Positions 6,563-13,214 of a DNA stretch of 13,214 nucleotides are shown here, in pieces. How positions within the stretch are numbered: the first letter of the stretch is position 1; each line of letters begins with the position of its first letter. The DNA comes from Oscillospiraceae bacterium (GTDB taxonomy: Bacteria; Bacillota; Clostridia; Oscillospirales; Ruminococcaceae). The DNA lies in contig DOQG01000006.1 of NCBI GenBank assembly GCA_003512525.1, positions 40,202 through 53,415 of the forward strand, given 5' to 3'. The translations under genes were made by a program, and so were the position numbers. The notes below the pieces were generated by a model, which was not told where the DNA came from, searched no databases, and worked only from the letters and a program-made list of their open reading frames with translations.

Positions 6563-8884
6563 ATGGCTGAAACTTATATATCCATCGAAAAAATACGCTC
6601 ACTTGCCGAGGTCGGCACAATAGACGAGCTTAAAGCCGGCACAGATATAAACGAGATATTCGCCGCCTGCGCTATTGCAAGCAAGAAATACCTCGGTCTT
6701 ATCCCTTATGACGAACAGCTTACCGCCGCCGCAGAGCTTACCAAAGGCAGAATAACCGAGATGAAAACGGGCGAGGGCAAGACGCTGTGTGCCGCATTTG
6801 CCGCAAGCTATATGGCGAAAAACGGTCACAATGTCAGAATACTCACCTTCAACGATTATCTCGCAAAGCGTGACAGCGAGTGGATGAAGCCGATATATGA
6901 CGCACTCGGCATAAGCTCGGCTTGTATCCTGCATTCGACCGATATTGCGGATAAAAAAGAGCTGTATAAAAAGCAGATAGTATATATAACCGCAAGAGAG
7001 GCAGGCTTTGATTTTTTGCGTGACTTCGTTGCGAATACGCCCGAGGACTGTGTGCAGACGGATTTCGACTTCTGCATAGCCGATGAAGCTGACAGCATGA
7101 TGATAGACGAGGCAAGAGTACCGCTTGTTATAGCGGGCGAAACCGCCGTAAAGCCGGATGAAAAGCTCCCCGAGGTATACGAGTTTGTCAAGGATTTTGA
7201 CAGCAGTATGTATGAGATAAACGAGGAGCTTGGCACTATCTACCTTACCGAAAAGGGCGAGGATAAGTGCGAGGAGCTTATAACGGACGGCTCAGGACTT
7301 TATGACGAGGAGAACAACGAGCTTCTTATACGCATTACGGATTGCCTTAAAGCGTGCTTCTTACTAAAAAAGGACGTTGATTATATCGTCAAGGACGGTA
7401 ATATAAGAATAATTGACGAGTTTACCGGAAGAGCGGCTGAGAACCGCCGCTATCCCGGCTCGTTACAGCCTGCAGTCGAGCTGAAAGAAGGCATTACCTG
7501 CACAAGTCGCGGTGTTATTATGGGCGTTGTGCCTATGCAGTTCTATCTGCGCCGTTATCCGCTTCTCAGCGGTATGACCGGTACTGCGAAAAGTTCGGAG
7601 GACGAGTTCTGGCAGTTATACGATCTTAAGGTAACGGTCATACCAACTCATACTCCTTGCAGACGTGTCGATCACCCTTATGAAGTATATCTCACAAAAG
7701 CGGCTAAGGATAACGCTATTGTCGAATGTATAAAAACCGCCCACGCAAAAAATCAGCCCGTGCTTGTCGGAACGTCAAGCATAGAGCTGAGTGAAGAGCT
7801 GAATGAACGCCTTGCGGCAGAGGGCATCACCGCAAACGTACTCAACGCAAAGAACGATGAGCTTGAAGCGGAGATCATAAAAGAAGCAGGCAGACCCGGC
7901 GCTGTCACCATATCTGCCAATATGTCGGGCAGAGGCGTTGACATAAAGCTGGGCGGTGCGGACGAATCGCAGAAGGACGAGGCTGTAGCGGCAGGCGGAC
8001 TGCTGATACTCGGCACATTTATGAGCGAGAGTGAACGCGGCGATATGCAGCTGCGCGGCAGAAGCGGCAGACAGGGCGACATAGGCGAGAGCCGTTTCAT
8101 AATCTCACTTGAAGACGAGATAATGACAAAGTACGAGATAAAGAAGCTTATTCCGAAAAGGCACTACCCCACTGCCGAAACGGGCAGACCGATTGACGAT
8201 AAGATCGTACTGCGTGAGGTCGACCGCATTCAGCGTATAGCACAGGGCGATACGCTCGAGCTGCGTAAGCGTCTGCTCAAGTTCACTATGATAGGCGAAA
8301 AGCACCGTGACGCGGTATTCGGCAGAAGAAGAGCATTCCTGACAGGCGAGTCGACAGTCGATATCTGGCAGAGCGAATTTGCCGATGATTACAGCACCGC
8401 CGCACAGAAGTTCGGCGAGGACAAGGTTAATGCTCTGCAAAAGCGTGTCATATTACAGGTGATAAACGAATACTGGAGCGATTATCTCGATTATACGTCA
8501 TATCTGCGTGATGGTATCCACCTTACAAGAATAGGCGGAAAGAACCCCGCCGATGAGTATAACATAACCTGCGAGGAATTTTTCTCAGGTATGGAGGAGC
8601 AGGTGATAGATACTATGGGCGAGCGGCTTCAGACGCTTCTCAGCCTTGATAATATAGACGATTTTGTTATAAACACTCCGACAGAGCTGTGGACATATAC
8701 ACTTAACGAAAGCGGCGAAGAGTTGCTCAAGAAGAGCTTTATCGAAACGGCGCTTTCCGAGGAGGAAGAAGAGAGCTATTACGATAACGGCGATGACAAG
8801 CAGGAAAACAGCACGGAAGAACAGACAGACGAAAAGCCCGCGAAGAAAGGCTTTTTCGCAAAATTATTCGGTAAGAAGGATTAA
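6563..8884 (+). CDS. SecA-family preprotein translocase ATPase, divergent, no SEC-C zinc finger
   Basis: Motor ATPase of the Sec pathway, expected to drive exported proteins through SecYEG. As a 773-residue product it shows Walker A MKTGEGKT (67-74), TFNDYLAKRD (95-104), DEAD-box region ADEADSMMIDEAR (173-185), GMTGTA (337-342), GTSSIE (403-408), NMSGRGVDI (453-461) and QLRGRSGRQGD (496-506). A helical scaffold/wing part follows, with EYWSDYLDYTSYLRDGI (636-652). The crosslinking domain lies between DEAD and GMTGTA. Walker A is about 35 residues nearer the N-terminus than in E. coli SecA. The usual C-terminal CxC...C[HC] zinc motif is absent; instead an acidic linker ends in KKGFFAKLFGKKD. 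The start is set at ATG 6563 because GAAAGGA lies just upstream; the in-frame ATG at 6503 has no ribosome binding site and lies inside the leader. It is co-transcribed with mnmE (6-bp gap). It could be an accessory SecA2-like paralogue or the sole SecA of a reduced type. Confidence 0.9.
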   Translation: MAETYISIEKIRSLAEVGTIDELKAGTDINEIFAACAIASKKYLGLIPYDEQLTAAAELTKGRITEMKTGEGKTLCAAFAASYMAKNGHNVRILTFNDYLAKRDSEWMKPIYDALGISSACILHSTDIADKKELYKKQIVYITAREAGFDFLRDFVANTPEDCVQTDFDFCIADEADSMMIDEARVPLVIAGETAVKPDEKLPEVYEFVKDFDSSMYEINEELGTIYLTEKGEDKCEELITDGSGLYDEENNELLIRITDCLKACFLLKKDVDYIVKDGNIRIIDEFTGRAAENRRYPGSLQPAVELKEGITCTSRGVIMGVVPMQFYLRRYPLLSGMTGTAKSSEDEFWQLYDLKVTVIPTHTPCRRVDHPYEVYLTKAAKDNAIVECIKTAHAKNQPVLVGTSSIELSEELNERLAAEGITANVLNAKNDELEAEIIKEAGRPGAVTISANMSGRGVDIKLGGADESQKDEAVAAGGLLILGTFMSESERGDMQLRGRSGRQGDIGESRFIISLEDEIMTKYEIKKLIPKRHYPTAETGRPIDDKIVLREVDRIQRIAQGDTLELRKRLLKFTMIGEKHRDAVFGRRRAFLTGESTVDIWQSEFADDYSTAAQKFGEDKVNALQKRVILQVINEYWSDYLDYTSYLRDGIHLTRIGGKNPADEYNITCEEFFSGMEEQVIDTMGERLQTLLSLDNIDDFVINTPTELWTYTLNESGEELLKKSFIETALSEEEEESYYDNGDDKQENSTEEQTDEKPAKKGFFAKLFGKKD
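8873..8880 (+). promoter_or_regulatory. mnmE RBS inside the end of the secA-like gene
   Basis: AAGAAGGA lies in the last codons of the upstream gene, 10 bases before the mnmE ATG. The two genes are therefore closely coupled. Confidence 0.65.
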
Positions 8885-8890
8885 GATATA

Positions 8891-10264
8891 ATGGCAGACT
8901 GCATAGCGGCAATATCAACGCCTATGGCAAGCGGCGGCGTTTCGATGATAAGAATATCGGGTACGGACGCGCTTACAGTCGCGGCAAAGGTATTCACACC
9001 GAAATACCCCGCGCACGATATAGAAAAGATGGACGGCTATACCGCCGCATACGGTGATATCGCGGCGGACGGCGCGAAGCTCGACGACGGTGTGCTTTTA
9101 ATATTCCGTGCACCGCACAGCTATACCGGCGAAAACACAGCCGAGATAACCTGTCACGGCGGCATACACGTTACAAGGAGAGTTCTGCAAGCGGTGCTGG
9201 CGGCAGGAGCAAGAATGGCTCAGGCGGGCGAATTTACAAAGCAGGCGCTTGTAAACGGCAAGCTCTCGCTCACGGAAGCAGAGGGTGTGATCGACCTTAT
9301 AAACGCCGGAAGCGATCAGCTGTTATCCTGTGCAAGAGCACAGACTGACGGCGCACTCTACCGCAGGATAGAAACACTTTGCGAACAGATAATTGCAATT
9401 ACCTCGGAGATAGCCGTATGGATAGATTATCCCGATGAGAGCGAGGACGAGGACGAAATAGCAAAGGCGGACTGGCTGAAAAGCGTGACCGCCGTAAAGG
9501 AAAATATCGACAGCCTTATAGCGACCTATGAATGCGGCGCGATACTGCGTGACGGAATAACCGCCGCGATAGTCGGAAAGCCCAATGCAGGAAAGTCAAC
9601 GCTTATGAACCTGCTGACAGGCGTACAGAAGAGCATAGTTACCGATATTGAGGGTACTACCCGCGATATTGTCGAGGACACCGTGCGGCTCGGCGATATA
9701 ATGCTGAAGTTAGCCGACTGTGCAGGCATAAGAGAAACAGACGATACGGTAGAGAACATCGGCGTACAGCGTATGATAGACCGCATAGGCACAGCACAGC
9801 TTATCCTTGCGGTATTTGACGGCTCGAGAGAGCTGTCCGATGATGACAAGCGGCTTATAGGGCTGCTTTCGGACAAGACAGTCATTCCGATAATAAACAA
9901 GTCCGACCTTGAAACAAGAGCGGACACGGCATATATTGAAGATAAGCTCGGCAAGGCGGTAATAATCAGCGCAAAGACAGGTGACGGTGCTGAAATGCTT
10001 GAACAGGCAATAAAGCAACGTTGCGGTATAAGTAAGCTCGACCCGGCGGCGGGCTTCCTTGCGAACGAGCGCCAGCGGCAGTGTGCCTTATCGGCGCAGG
10101 CGGCAGTCAACAGAGCCTATAACGCGCTGTACGGCGGTATGACTGCAGACGTTGCGGGACTTGAGCTTGAAGCGGCACTGAGCAGTCTGTACGAGCTCAG
10201 CGGCAAGACCGCAAGCGAGGAGGTAATAGACAGAATATTCTCGCGTTTTTGCGTAGGAAAATAA
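8891..10264 (+). CDS. mnmE: tRNA uridine-5-carboxymethylaminomethyl modification GTPase MnmE
   Basis: With MnmG, this K+-dependent GTPase modifies position 5 of the wobble uridine of certain tRNAs in the cytosol. Its 457 residues match the usual length. The N-terminal dimerisation/folate domain (1-about 118) starts CIAAISTP...GGVSMIRISG. A helical domain follows, with an inserted G domain at about 220-375: G1 GKPNAGKS (229-236), G2 TTRD (257-260), G3 DCAG (276-279, where DTAG is usual), G4 NKSD (336-339) and SAKTGDG (360-366). The C-terminus ends FCVGK with the conserved Cys454. It sits downstream of the SecA-like gene and ends before a bidirectional terminator. In many bacteria mnmE lies beside mnmG, rsmG and yidC/jag; none of these is adjacent here. 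Confidence 0.97.
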   Translation: MADCIAAISTPMASGGVSMIRISGTDALTVAAKVFTPKYPAHDIEKMDGYTAAYGDIAADGAKLDDGVLLIFRAPHSYTGENTAEITCHGGIHVTRRVLQAVLAAGARMAQAGEFTKQALVNGKLSLTEAEGVIDLINAGSDQLLSCARAQTDGALYRRIETLCEQIIAITSEIAVWIDYPDESEDEDEIAKADWLKSVTAVKENIDSLIATYECGAILRDGITAAIVGKPNAGKSTLMNLLTGVQKSIVTDIEGTTRDIVEDTVRLGDIMLKLADCAGIRETDDTVENIGVQRMIDRIGTAQLILAVFDGSRELSDDDKRLIGLLSDKTVIPIINKSDLETRADTAYIEDKLGKAVIISAKTGDGAEMLEQAIKQRCGISKLDPAAGFLANERQRQCALSAQAAVNRAYNALYGGMTADVAGLELEAALSSLYELSGKTASEEVIDRIFSRFCVGK

Positions 10265-10281
10265 ATACCGATCAAAAATAC

Positions 10282-10308
10282 ACGGGTATCGGCAGTGCCG
10301 ATACCCGT
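10282..10308. terminator. Shared bidirectional terminator
   Basis: A 12-bp perfect stem (10282-10293/10297-10308) with loop AGT lies between the converging mnmE and TPM genes. On the plus strand it is followed by ATTCCTTTTC, on the minus strand by a tract of five T, so it can stop both operons. Confidence 0.85.
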
Positions 10309-10330
10309 ATTCCTTTTCATTTGTATTTTA

Positions 10331-11161
10331 TCAGAATTTACCCGAACCGCCGCCGTGCGAACTACCCGAGGAGCTCGTATGAGAACCGCCGTCCGATGAT
10401 GAGCTTGATTCGCTTTCACGCTCTGTTCTTGTTATCGTGTTATAAAGATATACATCACGGGAATTATCGAGTTTGAAGCTTTCAGGAACAATATAATCTG
10501 TTGCGCCCGACTTGTAGTTCACGCTTTTCAGCTTGGACTTCATTATGCCGGAACCGATAAAGCCTATAATAATTCCCACTACAACGCTGATAACAACAGC
10601 TATGATGTAATCAGACGCATCCTTTTGCTGAGAGGCTACATAAGCACTTCCGTGCTCGCTTTCGTAAGCCAGCATCTCATCGCACTTATCCGCATATCCC
10701 GCAAACGCATCAAAATAATTACCATCGGACAACTCACTTTTTATCGTACCGACTATGCTGTCCTGATAATCTCCGAATGTTTTTATTGCCGAGCCTTTAG
10801 TGCTTACCGCCCAATCTCTGCTACCAGAGAATACGGCAAATAATACACCGTTTTCGGCAAAGCCGTTATAATCATAATAATCATCGGCGTATTTGGTAGC
10901 GGAGCTGTATTCACCGAGATCTTCGTCAAGAACACAGGCAATGTCTACATTCCACTTTTCACTCAGCTTGTCAAGCTTTTCATTCAACTGCTCCAGCTGT
11001 TCATCTGAAAATGCACCGGTATAATCGACCGCTCTTGCGAGCTGTCTTTCTGTCGGGATCTCTTTGTTCTGCCAATCACGGTTTATCTCCGCAAAGCAAG
11101 GAACGGCGATGCAGACTGTTATTATTGCCGCTGTCAGAACGGCTGTTATTTTCTTTATCAT
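10331..11161 (-). CDS. TPM-domain membrane protein with Ser/Gly/His-rich tail
   Basis: This 276-residue envelope protein has a signal peptide at 1-24 (KK, hydrophobic, CFA|E). A TPM (YgcG/Psb32-like) domain follows at about 42-165, recognisable from AVDYTGAFSDEQLEQLNEKL, a middle strand VDIACVL, and NGVLFAVFSGSRDWAVSTKG. A transmembrane helix spans about 184-206. The cytoplasmic tail is low-complexity and ends in serine, glycine and histidine (GGSGKF). TPM proteins occur in membrane-protein maintenance and phosphatase-like roles, but no function is firmly assigned for this type. The tail resembles the Gly/Ser-rich ends of other bacterial YgcG-like proteins. The ATG is preceded by AAGGGGG nine bases upstream, which overlaps the stop of the zinc-ribbon gene 14 bp away, so the two form an operon. 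Confidence 0.85.
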   Translation of the reverse strand: MIKKITAVLTAAIITVCIAVPCFAEINRDWQNKEIPTERQLARAVDYTGAFSDEQLEQLNEKLDKLSEKWNVDIACVLDEDLGEYSSATKYADDYYDYNGFAENGVLFAVFSGSRDWAVSTKGSAIKTFGDYQDSIVGTIKSELSDGNYFDAFAGYADKCDEMLAYESEHGSAYVASQQKDASDYIIAVVISVVVGIIIGFIGSGIMKSKLKSVNYKSGATDYIVPESFKLDNSRDVYLYNTITRTERESESSSSSDGGSHTSSSGSSHGGGSGKF

Positions 11162-11170
11162 CTGTCAATA

Positions 11171-11177
11171 CCCCCTT
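11171..11177 (-). promoter_or_regulatory. TPM gene RBS overlapping the upstream stop
   Basis: AAGGGGG on the minus strand shares bases with the TAA of the zinc-ribbon gene and is nine bases from the TPM ATG. It suggests coupled translation. Confidence 0.65.
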
Positions 11178-12261
11178 ACTTCAAAAAGAGAAGCCACGCT
11201 GCGCCGAAAGTCAATAAAGCGGCTATCAGCGCGATCAGTCCCGTCCAGCGCCAATAAGCGCCCTTATCCATAGGCAGATCGCCGACAAACTTTCCCGTCT
11301 GACCGTTCATTGCAAAATTATATACTTTGCCGTTCCATTTTGCGGCTAAAAGCCATACAGGGTAAAGCGCATACTTTACAGTACCGTTTGCAAGCTGGAC
11401 CGATGAATTTTCAGGCGTTACCGTTGAATAACCCGCTGTTGTTTCAGTCAGCTTGTCAAGTGTGCTCTTTTTTACTCTGTCATTTGCTCTGGCATTTCCC
11501 GTCTGTGAGTCAACGTCATATTTGTCCGCCATATAGCCGGACAGGTAAGCCGTCTGAAACGGCACTTCACCGTCTGCCGTAAACGGCTCGAGCGACTCTG
11601 TAAGATCATCTGCCAGCTTCGACGAACCGTCAACCGGCACTCTTTCAAAGCTGAGCGAACCGCTGCGGAATAGTCTGTAATATGATGTCTTTGTGTAATT
11701 GTACTTTGAATCGCTCCATGTTTCCACTTTGGTCGCACGGTAATACGCCTGTGCATCGGCATCGGCATCATACAGCCAAAAAGGAACATATACACCCTTG
11801 ACCTCTTCTATGTAGCTGTTGCTTCTGAAAGCCTTTGGCAGAAGCCTTTTCTTGCAAAGATGATTTTTAAAGCCCTCTTTTGCCGCTTCTTTGTCAAGCT
11901 TGAACGGGATAATTATATCCGGGCGCTTGTCGCCTGCAAACTGACCTGTCATAACAACGGGACTTCCGCAATATGGGCATTCGGAAGCGCCTGTTGTTTC
12001 GTCACAGACGATCTGACCGCCGCAGGAATTACAGAGGTAGACCTTCTGACCGTCAAGCTCCCCCTTCATCCATTCGTTTCCGGGCTGACTTGACCAGTCC
12101 ATCATGTCCGGTTTTTCTTCTTTGAGGATATCATCGTTTTCTTTAAGTGTTTCTGCGTCAAATTCATTGTCACAATAAGGACACTTCATCTTCTGCACGT
12201 CTGTATCGAACTGTAACGGTCCGCCACAGCACGGGCACTTATATTCGAGTATAGCTCCCAT
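11176..12261 (-). CDS. Double zinc-ribbon protein with C-terminal membrane anchor
   Basis: This 361-residue protein begins with two four-cysteine zinc ribbons: C9-x2-C12...C27-x2-C30 (YKCPCCGG, KCPYCDNEF) and C77-x2-C80...C95-x2-C98 (YLCNSCGG, ECPYCGSP). A conserved-looking middle region (about 115-335) contains IIIPFKL, KGVYVPFWLYDADADAQAYY and YALYPVWLLAAKWNGKVYNFAMNGQTGK. One C-terminal hydrophobic helix (about 338-360) ends FLK, giving a tail-anchored topology with the ribbons probably in the cytosol. This matches the 'TFIIB-type zinc ribbon-containing protein' annotations of many Clostridia, whose role is unknown; the ribbons do not imply transcription initiation. The start is placed at ATG 12261 because GAAAGGA lies upstream with usable spacing; an in-frame ATG at 12297 has no ribosome binding site. 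It is co-transcribed with the TPM gene. Confidence 0.82.
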   Translation of the reverse strand: MGAILEYKCPCCGGPLQFDTDVQKMKCPYCDNEFDAETLKENDDILKEEKPDMMDWSSQPGNEWMKGELDGQKVYLCNSCGGQIVCDETTGASECPYCGSPVVMTGQFAGDKRPDIIIPFKLDKEAAKEGFKNHLCKKRLLPKAFRSNSYIEEVKGVYVPFWLYDADADAQAYYRATKVETWSDSKYNYTKTSYYRLFRSGSLSFERVPVDGSSKLADDLTESLEPFTADGEVPFQTAYLSGYMADKYDVDSQTGNARANDRVKKSTLDKLTETTAGYSTVTPENSSVQLANGTVKYALYPVWLLAAKWNGKVYNFAMNGQTGKFVGDLPMDKGAYWRWTGLIALIAALLTFGAAWLLFLK

Positions 12262-12309
12262 ATAATGCAATTTCCTTTCGTTTTTGGTAAATATCATACT
12301 GATGTTTTT

Positions 12310-12338
12310 AGTATATCATATAAACAGAGGTCGTGCAA
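12310..12338 (-). promoter_or_regulatory. Promoter of the zinc-ribbon/TPM operon
   Basis: On the minus strand, -10 TATACT (12310-12315) has a TG one base upstream (extended -10), a 17-base spacer, and a weak -35 TTGCAC (12333-12338). Transcription would start near 12303, about 40 bases before the chosen ATG. Confidence 0.6.
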
Positions 12339-12365
12339 TACACAAATGGGTAATTTTTTATATTC

Positions 12366-12379
12366 TGTAACGCGTTACA
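12366..12379. promoter_or_regulatory. Perfect 14-bp palindrome TGTAACGCGTTACA
   Basis: An uninterrupted dyad is centred about 34 bp upstream of the -35 box of the zinc-ribbon operon. It has the size and symmetry of an operator. It differs from the CcpA cre consensus (TGWAANCGNTNWCA) at the central two bases, so it is more likely a site for another LacI-like or dimeric regulator. Confidence 0.5.
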
Positions 12380-12389
12380 TTACAGACCG

Positions 12390-12698
12390 GTCGCTTAGAC
12401 AATGACTCTTTTTATGTGTTGATTGCGGCTTGAGTCTGACTTTAGCAAATTGCCGTGATGTAAAGTCTATATTATTGCATTCAAGAAAATGATGTTCGGA
12501 AATTTAATTTTTATCCGAAGTAAAAGACACGCAAAGCTACATTGAGGAACAGTCGGCGCTATAAACAAAAATACTTTCGCGTATTTTTGCGGTGTGTGAG
12601 TTTATTAAAAGGGGCTGTGACTCAATTCCTCGGTCTATCAAATTTCATTAAAATTACAATGCAACATATTGTAAAAACGTCAAAACAATAAATATACA
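12390..12698. other. Gene-free AT-rich stretch with inverted repeats
   Basis: No reading frame with a ribosome binding site is seen. It holds three clear inverted repeats: TTCGGA/TCCGAA (12495-12500/12514-12519), CAAAAATAC/GTATTTTTG (12566-12574/12581-12589, loop of 6) and TTACAAT/ATTGTAA (12654-12660/12668-12674, loop of 7). The second could be a weak terminator or an operator. Their purpose is unknown. Confidence 0.4.
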
Positions 12699-12781
12699 GC
12701 CAACACCGCTGAAAACAGTTTCCGTACCGACAAGGTGTTAATAATTTCGTGAGTAAATCAGCGCAACTGCACTGTCACCGA
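12699..12781. repeat. 83-bp direct repeat, copy 1
   Basis: It aligns without gaps to 13132-13214, with 72 of 83 bases identical by hand count and a fully identical 30-base core at 12725-12754. Its right part forms a bulged stem, AATTTCGTGA (12743-12752) with TCACCGAAATT (12775-12785), which extends four bases beyond the aligned block. The two copies show all-nonsynonymous changes in the only shared frame (ends VLIIS-stop), which argues against a conserved protein. Confidence 0.8.
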
Positions 12782-12809
12782 AATTTCCAAAAGGTGAAAT
12801 ATCCTGAGA

Positions 12810-12827
12810 ATACACAGTTTTGTGTAT
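12810..12827. other. Hairpin ATACACA-GTTT-TGTGTAT
   Basis: A perfect 7-bp stem with a 4-base loop (12810-12816/12821-12827) lies 19 bp upstream of the TTGACA box that precedes the GGAC-hairpin array. It may be an operator for that promoter or part of the flanking repeat structure. Confidence 0.4.
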
Positions 12828-12845
12828 AACTTTTACGGTTGATAG

Positions 12846-12874
12846 TTGACAGATTAAAAAGCTCGATGAACGAT
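12846..12874 (+). promoter_or_regulatory. Possible promoter of the GGAC-loop RNA
   Basis: A perfect TTGACA -35 (12846-12851) is followed at 17 bases by AACGAT (12869-12874), a poor -10 with only three consensus matches. A start near 12882 would put the 5' end just before the hairpin array. The placement is suggestive, the -10 is not. Confidence 0.35.
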
Positions 12875-12881
12875 TAAAGAT

Positions 12882-13030
12882 AAGTGTAACGGGAGGGGCA
12901 AGCAAGGCAAGGACGCCTTAAGTGTGTGTGCCCAGAGTTTAAGCATGGACGCTTATGAGTGGTCGAACCCAGTCGGTGCAGGACGCACCGACCACAAACG
13001 ACCACGATTGCAAGGACGCGAAACCATACA
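12882..13030 (+). ncRNA. Candidate small RNA: four hairpins presenting GGAC loops
   Basis: Four successive short hairpins carry nearly the same loop. They are AAGGC-AAGGAC-GCCTT (12904-12919), TAAGC-ATGGAC-GCTTA (12940-12955), GTCGGTGC-AGGAC-GCACCGAC (12972-12992) and TTGC-AAGGAC-GCGA (13008-13021, one G-T pair). The first is enclosed by GGGCA/TGCCC (12896-12900/12929-12933) and the third by GTGGTCG/CGACCAC (12959-12965/12999-13005) across a 6x6 internal loop. Stem sequences differ while loops are kept, which is the mark of a protein-binding RNA. The CsrA SELEX site is a C-G closed hexaloop ARGGAU; these loops closely match, so a CsrB/RsmZ-like sponge or a relative of the Rfam TwoAYGGAY motif is a candidate. 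The ends are estimated and the strand is inferred from the loop sequence. Reading frames through it lack ribosome binding sites. Confidence 0.5.
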
Positions 13031-13131
13031 AGCACACACAGCACCGCACCCTACAAACAGAGAATGTGATAGCAAATATAAAAAATAGCAGTGCGGATAA
13101 AAAACAACGCGGCAGTATAATAGAATATATC

Positions 13132-13214
13132 GCCAACAACGCTGAAAACAACTTCGATACCGACAAGGTGTTAATAATTTCGTGAGTGTACCGGTGCAAC
13201 TGCACTATCACCGA
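13132..13214. repeat. 83-bp direct repeat, copy 2 (cut by the window edge)
   Basis: Same unit as 12699-12781, offset by 433 bp. The left hairpin arm is complete but the right arm stops at the window end, so the repeat probably continues. In the hairpin loop it has GTGCA-AC-TGCAC. Relative to copy 1, one change (C to T) restores a pair, one (A to G) keeps a G-U pair, and one (G to A) breaks a pair. Confidence 0.78.

Noticed and set aside
12262..12297. 12-residue N-terminal extension of the zinc-ribbon protein
   Set aside because: No ribosome binding site before 12297, whereas ATG 12261 has GAAAGGA; zinc-ribbon relatives begin close to the first CxxC.
12611..12650. tRNA-like start GGGGCTGTGACTCA
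   Set aside because: No TTCGANTC arm or acceptor stem complement follows at tRNA distance.
12945..13088. 47-codon plus-strand ORF starting MDAYEW
   Set aside because: Its ATG lies in the loop of the second GGAC hairpin, no Shine-Dalgarno precedes it, and the frame simply runs through the structured array.
12955..13185. 76-codon plus-strand ORF ending in the repeat (…DKVLIIS)
   Set aside because: No ribosome binding site, starts inside a GGAC hairpin, and the two repeat copies differ only by nonsynonymous changes in this frame.
12939..13211. 90-codon minus-strand ORF with a GTG start
   Set aside because: No ribosome binding site; the equivalent frame in repeat copy 1 has an early stop codon.
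12699..13214. Integron-type attC sites around a gene cassette
   Set aside because: The repeat ends do not match RYYYAAC/GTTRRRY, and no integrase or convincing cassette gene is present.
12699..13214. CRISPR array
   Set aside because: Only two copies of an 83-bp unit at 433-bp spacing and no cas genes.

Overview
The window looks like a chromosomal segment of a gut or rumen Clostridia (Oscillospiraceae/Ruminococcus/[Eubacterium] siraeum-like). The reasons are a moderate GC content with heavy use of ATA (Ile) codons, Gram-positive-type ribosome binding sites (AAGGAG, GGAGG), a secreted modular GH5 mannanase with X2 and fibronectin-III modules, and a zinc-ribbon/TPM gene pair of a kind common in these bacteria. 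The genus is an inference; no species marker is present.

Layout, left to right. Bases 1-150 hold a GC-rich intergenic repeat of overlapping hairpins. A monocistronic minus-strand gene for a secreted, multi-domain GH5_7-type endo-beta-1,4-mannanase follows (205-3444), with its own promoter and a roughly 400 bp upstream region rich in small palindromes. Next comes a minus-strand pair, glmU (TTG start) then a membrane-anchored alpha/beta hydrolase (GTG start), 12 bp apart and ending in a strong terminator. A divergent promoter region (6358-6562) separates this pair from a plus-strand operon of a divergent SecA-type ATPase and mnmE. That operon meets a minus-strand operon, zinc-ribbon membrane protein then TPM-domain protein, at a shared bidirectional terminator.

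The last ~900 bp (12.3-13.2 kb) carry no convincing protein gene but are densely structured. They contain a 14-bp perfect palindrome, several inverted repeats, two copies of an 83-bp direct repeat (87% identical by my count) that contains a long bulged hairpin, and between those copies a compact array of four small hairpins. Each of the four presents GGAC in its loop (three hexaloops of A[A/T]GGAC and one AGGAC pentaloop). A perfect TTGACA box lies just upstream. This array is the best candidate for an undescribed element: it resembles the loop-presented ANGGA sites bound by CsrA/RsmA, and so could be a small sponge-like RNA.

The protein genes serve mannan breakdown (mannanase), cell-wall precursor supply (GlmU), protein export (SecA-like), tRNA wobble modification (MnmE) and an envelope-associated zinc-ribbon/TPM module of unknown function. 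Apart from operon pairing I see no single pathway linking them.
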